Assembly (NCBI GenBank): GCA_024336345.1 | Contig: JANFOG010000004.1 | Span: forward strand, 3,472,001-3,536,000 | Origin: Mariannaea sp. PMI_226 | Lineage: Eukaryota; Ascomycota; Sordariomycetes; Hypocreales; Nectriaceae | Reading direction: 5' to 3' | Length of the DNA stretch: 64,000 nucleotides | Shown: positions 57,231-64,000 of the stretch, piece after piece | How the letters are laid out: each line of letters begins with the position of its first letter | Position numbering within the stretch: the first letter of the stretch is position 1 | Notes under the pieces: model-generated | Told to the model about the DNA's origin: nothing | Seen by the model: the letters and a program-made list of their open reading frames with translations, nothing else | The model's database searches: none | Translations under genes and position numbers: made by a program

Positions 57231-60200
57231 TCATACATCGTTGGCTTTCGTCGTCCTCCGGATTGGGCCACGGTACTTGTTGAGTCGAGGAACAACGCTC
57301 TGCACCGGAGTTCGAAATTTTTGACCTCCGTGGGGACTTTGGTCGTAGCGATCGAAGAAGCCGTTCCAGTACCTGCTACGCTCGTCGGCAATAACCTCAT
57401 CCGGGTCAGCATCAGATACGCTGGCTGTCTCTTCACGTGGTGCTGTTCTATTGTTGCTCGTAAATTGCTTTGCGCGACGGGCGGCCCACGTCGTTGCATA
57501 TCGTCTGACACGAGCTTGTAGCTCCTGTTTCCACTCTTCCTGCTCCTTTGGATCAGAAGTCGGCTTCTCGATGCCTAGACGTTTCTCACGTCTACGTTCT
57601 CGCATGAGCTGCTTGAGCAACGACTCCTTGGCCTTCATCAGCTCAGCATACGGCATGCTGCGGAGGATCTTGTCGAGGTCTCGCACAGGTTTTCGAGATG
57701 CATCCACCTGATGGGTCAGCTGAAGTGTCTGAATATCTGAGGTGGTAAAGGCTTGGTAAAGGCGGGGGTATTTCGTCTGGACGTTGTCTAGCTGGCGGGA
57801 AACTTGAGCATCCCAAGCGGCAATCTTGCGGAACTTGAGCCATTCCTGTTGCAAGCGGAAAACGATGTTCTTGGGCGCTCTCAGGGCGCGAGTATTCCGG
57901 AAAAGCGCCTTGTCATTGCTCGTTCTACCCCAACTCCAGCCCTGCCAGCCAGGCATGAGCTTCGTCTCACACCAGTGCATGGCTCGTTCCCAGCGGCCCA
58001 GTTCAGAAAGGTACCGAACAGCAAGAGACCAGTTGGCATTGGTTAACTTGAAGCCCTCCTTTGTGACGTCGTCAATGCAATTAGAAAGTCCGCTGGCATC
58101 ATTTTTGTCCCTAAACGCTTTCATCGCGACGGTGATGGCTCGAGAGATGTCATACTCGTGGCCAGCATAGACACCCTTGCCGCTCCTCTTCCTCCCGTTC
58201 TCCAAAGTGCCCTCCCACACCTTTCCCCAGAGTTCAAGTGTCTTATCCAAGTCCCCATCAAGGTAGTGCGCAGTCATAAGGGCTGACATAACGTTGACAG
58301 GGTATTGATCAGCCTCCTTGTATTGCGGAAACATCTCGTTGAAGAGAGTCATCAGTTCTTCAGCTGTACCAAACTGTCGTAACTGTACTAAAAGTGCAAT
58401 CGCTCGGCCAACAACGTGGAACCGACCTCGTTGAATCGCTGTCGCTTCACTTTCACTGGCTAGCAGCTGGCCAGACTCCGCGCTGAGAGACCGACGGAAA
58501 TGCTCGACCAATTCCTTGCTCATTTTCAGCGTCCGTTCCGCGCCCGGTTTTTGCTGAGCTGCTGACTCAACAACTGCAACCAAGGCGTTGAAGTTGACAT
58601 GAACGTTCAGCTTCTGCATCCGATAGTGGAGGCTGTCGACTAGGGCATGTTGGCCGCAACGCGCAGCACCCGCCATGACGATAGCATGGTGCTCTGGTGA
58701 AACAACAAAAGCGTCCTGTTCCTCGGCTCCTTTGAGGAGAGTGTAGGCAGCATGGATTTGGTCAACATTAACAAGGGCTTGGAGGAGAAACCGGTGTGTA
58801 TCCTCATCCCACTCTATCCCGAATTGCTTCATCCGTTCTAGAAGCATATAGCACTTGGTCAGGTTGCGTGCTTCACCGTTGAAGTTGAGCAGCTGATTCC
58901 ATGTGGCAGTATGCGTAAGGCCACGCTGAGCCAGCTCGAAACATAGGGTCTCTGCTTCTTGCAATAGCTCATTTTGACAGTAAGCCACCACCAAAGACAG
59001 CGTCATTTCTTTGGTGATGGCTACATTGGCCTCTTGAGACTTGTTGAAAAAATCGAGAGTCGTCTCGAGATCACCCTTCTTTGAGCTCATAGCCATGGCG
59101 TGGGCGTACGTCCAGGAGTCAGGTGTGTGGATCTGGGAAACTTCATCGAAGCAGCTGAGAACCTTTTCGTATTCATTGTCTTTCACATATGCCTTCAGGA
59201 GTGTGTTGTAGCAATCGATGTCGGTTCCTGCGTCGTATTTTTCAACCATCTCCTTCATGATCCTCTCTACCTCAGCAGAGTTTCCAGTTTGTGCATAGAC
59301 ATTGAGGATACTCCTGAAGCCTCGGGGCGTCTCCAGCATGTCCGGATATTTATTTACGAACTCAGTCCAGAGTTTCTCAACAAGCTCAACGTTACCTCGC
59401 GAAGCGTAGAGCTTGAGGAACTTCTCATAGCCCCATCTATTCAGACCACCCTTCCATCTGATCCAATCCGTGTAGAGTTGCTCGAGTCCGACTATATTCT
59501 TGGGAAAGTAAATCTTGAATAGTCCTCGAATGACATTCATTGTCGGTATCGCATTGGGCAACTCCTTGAACTTCTCGTACATGTCGGGCAATTTGTTGAT
59601 GCTGCTTCTGGTTTCTAACTTGCCATACCATCGTGAAAGCATCAGCTCAAAATATTCGTTGTAAAGGTTTTTATCTCTCAGAGTGTCGAGGATCAAGGCG
59701 GCTTGATCAGGTGCGCAAGGCTGCCTCAGCGCCGTTTCTGCAAAGTGTCTCCGAAATGATCGAAATGCCTCGTATGATACCGGCACATCTTTGATCTGAC
59801 GCTGATACTCGGCCCCGTCAGTTGATAGGTAGCTTCGAAAAGCAAAGTAGAGATGGCCTTGGTCTGGAATGCCTTTCAACTCCTTCAACCGCTCTGTCGT
59901 GGGTTTTATCCTGGGTAACCTTTTGACTTCTGATGTATAGTATGCAATCCAGACATCCAGTGCCAGTTTCCATCTCCGGGAGGTAATCGCATCTGCAAGC
60001 AAGTACTCAAGACCCCCGGTCAAGCCTTTGGCCTCGAGACCAATGTAGAATTGTTGCATCGCGGACTTCAAATCTCCAGTGCGTAGAAATAGGAGAATTC
60101 CAGAGGCAAGAATTTCATTGTCCCACTCGTCGATGGGAATTTGTCGGAAAACAGAGAGGGCTCTCCCATTTTCGACGATGCCATGAGACTGAACTAGATA

Positions 60201-60758
60201 CATGATCACGTCGGCTCGTATGGACAGCCGTTCGGCATGGCCAAGATGAGTATACAGATCCCAAATCTCACCATAATGATTTCCACGCTCGTCTGCCAAC
60301 AAGCGATATAGATGTCGCAGCTGATCACTTTGCGGCGTTGAATAGCCATGGTTCAGTAGTACGCTACGCTCCAAGCTCGCCCTATTCTCGATTACCAAGT
60401 CGGGTCTTGGATCTGCCGTTGATGATGAAAATGCTCGCCGTCGTAAGGCATGGCTGGTTTGGCGATCGTCTTCAGATCTGGGAAGCCTGGGGTATAACTT
60501 GCGCAACAAAGGGAGGGTGTTGCTTGGATATAGGAAATCGAGGAGAAAGGCAGAGGCCATTAATGTTGACTGCGGCTGTTGGGGAGATGAGGGATTCTCG
60601 GCAGCTCGCGGCAGGCCGGGCCAGCTTTGGGAAAGATCAATGGCAGAGGCACCATGTTGCCAGAAGGCCGTATGCAGTCGGCGAGTGCTCTTGGTGGGCT
60701 TGGGGAGTACGCGCTGGAGAGTACATGATTCCAGGCCAACTGCTGTTCTCTCGAGCAT
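57231..60758 (-). CDS. mitochondrial PPR protein, Cya5-like translation regulator
   Basis: Single-exon 1175-aa protein. The N-terminus is basic and hydroxylated with few acids (MLERTAVGLESCTLQRVL, then KPTKSTRRLHTAFW), a good mitochondrial presequence. The middle holds degenerate pentatricopeptide-like helical pairs, clearest at about 440-680 (GFRSILNVYAQTGNSAEVER, CYNTLLKAYVKDNEYEKVLS, WNQLLNFNGEARNLTKCYML). The C-terminal 140 residues are strongly basic (ESLLKQLMRERRREKRLG, RRYATTWAARRAKQF), fitting RNA binding or mitoribosome contact. Pezizomycotina proteins with this layout are annotated as Cya5, which in Neurospora is needed for cytochrome oxidase subunit 1 expression; the assignment by similarity is from memory. 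The start is the first ATG in frame and opens the presequence. The target RNA is not predictable. Confidence 0.88.
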   Translation of the reverse strand: MLERTAVGLESCTLQRVLPKPTKSTRRLHTAFWQHGASAIDLSQSWPGLPRAAENPSSPQQPQSTLMASAFLLDFLYPSNTLPLLRKLYPRLPRSEDDRQTSHALRRRAFSSSTADPRPDLVIENRASLERSVLLNHGYSTPQSDQLRHLYRLLADERGNHYGEIWDLYTHLGHAERLSIRADVIMYLVQSHGIVENGRALSVFRQIPIDEWDNEILASGILLFLRTGDLKSAMQQFYIGLEAKGLTGGLEYLLADAITSRRWKLALDVWIAYYTSEVKRLPRIKPTTERLKELKGIPDQGHLYFAFRSYLSTDGAEYQRQIKDVPVSYEAFRSFRRHFAETALRQPCAPDQAALILDTLRDKNLYNEYFELMLSRWYGKLETRSSINKLPDMYEKFKELPNAIPTMNVIRGLFKIYFPKNIVGLEQLYTDWIRWKGGLNRWGYEKFLKLYASRGNVELVEKLWTEFVNKYPDMLETPRGFRSILNVYAQTGNSAEVERIMKEMVEKYDAGTDIDCYNTLLKAYVKDNEYEKVLSCFDEVSQIHTPDSWTYAHAMAMSSKKGDLETTLDFFNKSQEANVAITKEMTLSLVVAYCQNELLQEAETLCFELAQRGLTHTATWNQLLNFNGEARNLTKCYMLLERMKQFGIEWDEDTHRFLLQALVNVDQIHAAYTLLKGAEEQDAFVVSPEHHAIVMAGAARCGQHALVDSLHYRMQKLNVHVNFNALVAVVESAAQQKPGAERTLKMSKELVEHFRRSLSAESGQLLASESEATAIQRGRFHVVGRAIALLVQLRQFGTAEELMTLFNEMFPQYKEADQYPVNVMSALMTAHYLDGDLDKTLELWGKVWEGTLENGRKRSGKGVYAGHEYDISRAITVAMKAFRDKNDASGLSNCIDDVTKEGFKLTNANWSLAVRYLSELGRWERAMHWCETKLMPGWQGWSWGRTSNDKALFRNTRALRAPKNIVFRLQQEWLKFRKIAAWDAQVSRQLDNVQTKYPRLYQAFTTSDIQTLQLTHQVDASRKPVRDLDKILRSMPYAELMKAKESLLKQLMRERRREKRLGIEKPTSDPKEQEEWKQELQARVRRYATTWAARRAKQFTSNNRTAPREETASVSDADPDEVIADERSRYWNGFFDRYDQSPHGGQKFRTPVQSVVPRLNKYRGPIRRTTKANDV

Positions 60759-62123
60759 TTGGTCGAGATTGTAAATGCTAAGCCGGAACGACGAGGAGAG
60801 GTATCGGCATGCTTTAGGCGGAGGAAGCAGATTTGGCGTTTGATCGTGGGGGGGAGGAGGATGATGGGGAGAGGAATTGAGATGAATTAGTCGGGTATTC
60901 GCTTATGATTCGAGCACCGATAACACCAAATCGGTGAATAAGCCAATTGATCAGAGCGGAAAGACCGAATTGGCAAAAAGAGAGGATGCACCAAGAGGAG
61001 TAAGGAAAGGAAACTCGCGAATCTGGACTGGCGGAAGATGTTGAAGATAATTGTCAGTCCCCAATTTTATCATCATCAGTCGATATTCTAAAAAATCAAT
61101 GAGCTTTCCATGGCCGCAGCCAATGAGCGACAGCCTGGGATGGGAAAAGAGCGGAGACAGAGGCCCGTTGTAGCATATAGCCAAGGTACCTTGCAAGGTA
61201 CTGTTCTGAGTGGATATTTGAATGTGTCTCTGGTAGCGACCATAGGTACAGGTTAGGTACTCATCTAGGTAGGTAAGGCACATAGTACCTAAGGTGCCTG
61301 GTTTAGTAGGGTGTCTACGTACCTCGGTGCATCTTGTGTCCCCATTGTGGTGCTTCGCTTCTCCGGCCAGAACAGTCCTGAAGCTGGAATCCGGATGCCA
61401 TGATCAAAAAGAACTCTTGGAAAATTAGGGGGGAAACATTCGTAAGCAATCAAGCACGTATAGACTTAACACCGCAGCCCTCACGTTTATCAAGTTATTT
61501 TTAATTTGATTAAATTTTGTTTTGGCTGTTTGATTTATATTTCCATGAAAGGAATGTCTCATATGGACTCGTCCAACCCAGCGCCTCTTCATCTTCGAAG
61601 GTCTACCAGCAGAGTCAATTCTTACCAAATCCAAAGACCTTCTTCATTCCAATGTTTATTCAGCATAACCCTTCACTCAATCTGGAAGATCTGATCATTT
61701 CTTTCAGCCATATCATACACGGGATATCAAACTCGAACGATCCATGTGTTCATCCACCAGAGACCTGGGACAAGTCCTGCTCTGCCCTCAGCCGTGATAG
61801 TCCCGCCGAAGATCCCAAACAAGTAAAAGAGCCAAGGCTAACAATAACAACAAACTCCTTGTTTCCGTTCCAGTAACAATGGTAACACCAATAATAATAA
61901 TAATCCCTGTGTCCAACCCTCCAAATTGGGCCTAAGGACAACGGGAGAAAAGGGAAGAAATGAAAGAAAGTAAAAGGATATGAAAAGTAAGAAGGACAGA
62001 AAAAAAAGTAACGATGGGATCAGACGCAATATTCATACACGAAATATGCCAGGTATTGTACCCAGCTTCAGGCAAATTCTCCCATTTCTTTTTCCAAGGG
62101 ACAGTAAGGAAAATAAGCATTCT
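60759..62123. other. intergenic region upstream of the PPR gene
   Basis: 1.36 kb with no supported gene. It carries the PPR promoter on the minus strand, the dense GGTACC motif cluster at 61182-61330, and the 3' end of the Arg/Ser-rich gene at its right end, including AATAATAATAATAAT-type sequence at 61889-61903. Confidence 0.5.
61182..61330. repeat. cluster of GGTACC-type palindromes
   Basis: Opens with the perfect 12-bp palindrome CAAGGTACCTTG (61182-61193), followed by CAAGGTACTG, ATAGGTACAGG, TTAGGTACTC, CTAGGTAGGTAAGG, TAGTACCTAAGG and TACGTACCTCGG. It lies 420-570 nt upstream of the PPR start codon. Confidence 0.75.
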
Positions 62124-62621
62124 TTAGTTGCTGCCATGTTTCATCACATCTTCCTCGTCAGAGCTGGCATGTAATTCGTTCCGTAGCCCAGACAAAACAT
62201 CAGCCAGCCGTGGGGGCTCGAGCTCCTTGTCTATCTTGGGCCCCCGGCTCCGGCTCCGGGTCCGTTGGCGGCGCCAGAAGACCTGCTGCGCCTCGACGGG
62301 CGAGGCTACCCGTGAGGGGCAATGCTCACGGCGGATTCGGGCGTAGAGCAGTCGTCGTCGAGTTGGGGATAGCACTCTCGGTGAGGTAGGTGGAGAAGAA
62401 AGGCCCACGGCCGGCGAGGTGGCCCGCCGGCGAGAACGGCCTCGGAGGGTGCTACATTCGTCGGGAGGAGCACATCGAATGGAGCGGACGTTGCCTCGGG
62501 TCATGCTGCGGTCTCGCTTGCGGCCTCGCATAGCATCGTGATCGGTAGCAATAGGAGAGAGTAGAATGATGGGCTCAGCAAATGATGTGCTGCCGTGGAC
62601 GGGGATGACTGTGGTTGCCAT
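62124..62621 (-). CDS. small Arg/Ser-rich protein, function unknown
   Basis: Single-exon frame of 165 aa from the ATG at 62621. I do not recognise a family. The first 30 residues are neutral (MATTVIPVHGSTSFAEPIIL). Residues about 40-145 are rich in Arg, Ser and Pro (RGRKRDRSMTRG, LRGRSRRRATSP, RTRSRSRGP), and the C-terminus turns acidic (HASSDEEDVMKHGSN). LADVLSGLRNELHA looks like a short amphipathic helix. The block 62200-62520 is clearly more GC-rich than its flanks, as expected for a coding stretch. A nuclear or RNA-associated role is inferred from composition only. An Arg-rich frame can arise by chance in GC-rich DNA, so confidence is moderate. Confidence 0.62.
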   Translation of the reverse strand: MATTVIPVHGSTSFAEPIILLSPIATDHDAMRGRKRDRSMTRGNVRSIRCAPPDECSTLRGRSRRRATSPAVGLSSPPTSPRVLSPTRRRLLYARIRREHCPSRVASPVEAQQVFWRRQRTRSRSRGPKIDKELEPPRLADVLSGLRNELHASSDEEDVMKHGSN

Positions 62622-64000
62622 CTTTCTTCTTCTCTCTTGCCTTGCCAATCAAAGATGGCCTATTCAGAGGCTACCGGGAGGGTAGTTATGGAGAGCAAGT
62701 ACGGTAGAATGAGCAGATGACTGCACTCGCGGGGGAAGAAGTAGGATATATATGTACGTATTATAAAATAGCGAAGCAAGGGGGAGGCAGGCACCGTTCA
62801 GAAAGGGAGAAGAAATAAGTGTTGTTTTTGTTTAGAAAGGCTCACGTGTGGGGGAATAAGACAGTGAGACAATGTGTTGCGTGTTGCAACAAGATGCACA
62901 AGAGAATGGAGATGCAGTCAAATAAAGAGAAGCGTCCAGTCCAGACCACTCAACACGCACACTCACCTTCGCCTTCAGCTTGGGCGAGGCGCATCGGCCC
63001 CCTTATAGGCAATTGGACGGGAGGGAAGACAGCATGAAGAGGGGGGCAGTCGAAAGAGAGGGGGCCCCAAGCGCAGAGAGCAGGAGGGGGGCGTGAGAAG
63101 CCATGCACCTAATCCATGGCCCCCATCATCCTTGCATGCTGCCGCCGTCCACGTCCAAGCAAATTGAGGCGAGTTGGCTTCCCATGTTCCCACTGTCACA
63201 CGGCCGTCATGTGATGTATGGGCTTGAAATTAGGTCAATGGCTTGCTTTGCCCAGGCATGATACCAAATAAGCCTGGCATTGAATTTCGGAGGGCGCCTC
63301 CGAGCATTAAAAATTCATTTGTCGCGTGCATGAGTGTTGATGCACTAAGCCACCAGCCAGCCGGTCGAAACCTTGCTCTTACAGAGTATGCAACCACACA
63401 AGCGCCGATCAAAGGTCTTTTTTCCCAACGCCGGACTCTGAATACCGCGGACTGCGGAGGAGAACCCGCGGACGGAGGGGGGCAAAATGGGGGGAAAGGG
63501 TGATTCGAGCAATTGGTTACAACACGGGGTGTTGGTGGTGAGTAATAGACCAGGGCGCCTGGATCACGAACGAGGCCAGGAGTACTACATTGCATTGCAT
63601 CCAATGTCGTAGTACCCCATCGTCCATAATGTGTGTGTGCTCCTTCTCAGTTGGAGCACTAGGTTATTACCGTACACGCTCCCCTTTCACTCAAGTCAGT
63701 GGGCCGACTGATCATCGCTCAATGAGGATTGGCGAAACGACTTGCGTGCCAACACGCTCGCTCTTTGATGACGTAGCATGGTGGTGAGAATCTCACCGGT
63801 GCAGATATATGTATGCTTGGGGGAATACGGTAAAACTGAATCGATCAAAAGGGGCGGGTTGCGTCAAGATGCGTGCCCACGGGGACAAAATGACGGCGGC
63901 ATATGAATCAGGTCAGTCGATGCAAGTCTTGCATGCGTTTGTAAGGGTCTGAAAAGGCATCAGTCCATCAAAAAGGTAGCCTATTAGTGCCAAGGCACCA
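62622..64000. other. right-end intergenic region
   Basis: 1.38 kb with no supported gene. The left part is the promoter of the Arg/Ser-rich gene. A 124-codon minus-strand frame at 63230-63604 has no motif and looks fortuitous. Confidence 0.5.

Noticed and set aside
63230..63604. 124-codon minus-strand frame near the right end
   Set aside because: No recognisable motif, composition typical of non-coding frames, no splice-extended partner seen.

Overview
The window is nuclear DNA of a filamentous ascomycete, most likely a Sordariomycete and probably Hypocreales. The evidence is short GT..AG introns of about 50-150 nt with CTAAC/CTAAT-type branch sites, protein families typical of Pezizomycotina (STU1-type CLASP, Cya5-like PPR protein, LIM-LIM-RhoGAP, Atos/DUF4210 protein, OLE1 fused to cytochrome b5), pyrimidine-rich leaders and monocistronic genes on both strands. 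I see no transposon, rRNA, tRNA, CRISPR array or secondary-metabolite cluster. The species cannot be fixed from this sequence.

Left part (1-21.7 kb): a URE2-like glutathione S-transferase (271-1334, +) converges with a small Trp/acidic protein (1601-2092, -). The mitochondrial Lon protease PIM1 follows (3501-6955, +). After a 4.6 kb gene-free stretch comes a fungal protein kinase-like protein with an unusual catalytic loop (11600-14765, +). After another 4.3 kb gap lies the delta-9 acyl-CoA desaturase OLE1 (19075-20593, +).

Middle part (21.7-44 kb): nucleoporin SEH1 (-) diverges from a cyclin-like protein (+). Next come a 65-aa protein with strongly biased codons, an N-terminally membrane-anchored acidic protein (+) converging on a basic-secretory-protein-family metallopeptidase (-), then STU1 (+) converging on a six-exon LIM-LIM-RhoGAP protein (-).

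Right part (44-64 kb): a 7.3 kb region without a convincing gene, the rRNA-processing protein FYV7 (-), divergently an Atos-family protein (+) converging on a Cya5-like mitochondrial PPR protein (-), and a small Arg/Ser-rich protein (-).

The genes do not form one pathway. They are dispersed housekeeping genes: mitochondrial protein quality control and translation (PIM1, PPR), lipid unsaturation (OLE1), nuclear pore (SEH1), microtubules and polarity (STU1, RhoGAP) and ribosome assembly (FYV7). I found no new multi-gene system. The most unusual signals are the kinase-like protein, the self-complementary GGTACC/TACTGTA motifs scattered between genes, two 27-nt homopolymers, the 65-aa protein, and several uORF or splice arrangements. 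Exon borders were inferred by eye from reading frame, splice consensus and family conservation; no transcript data were available.
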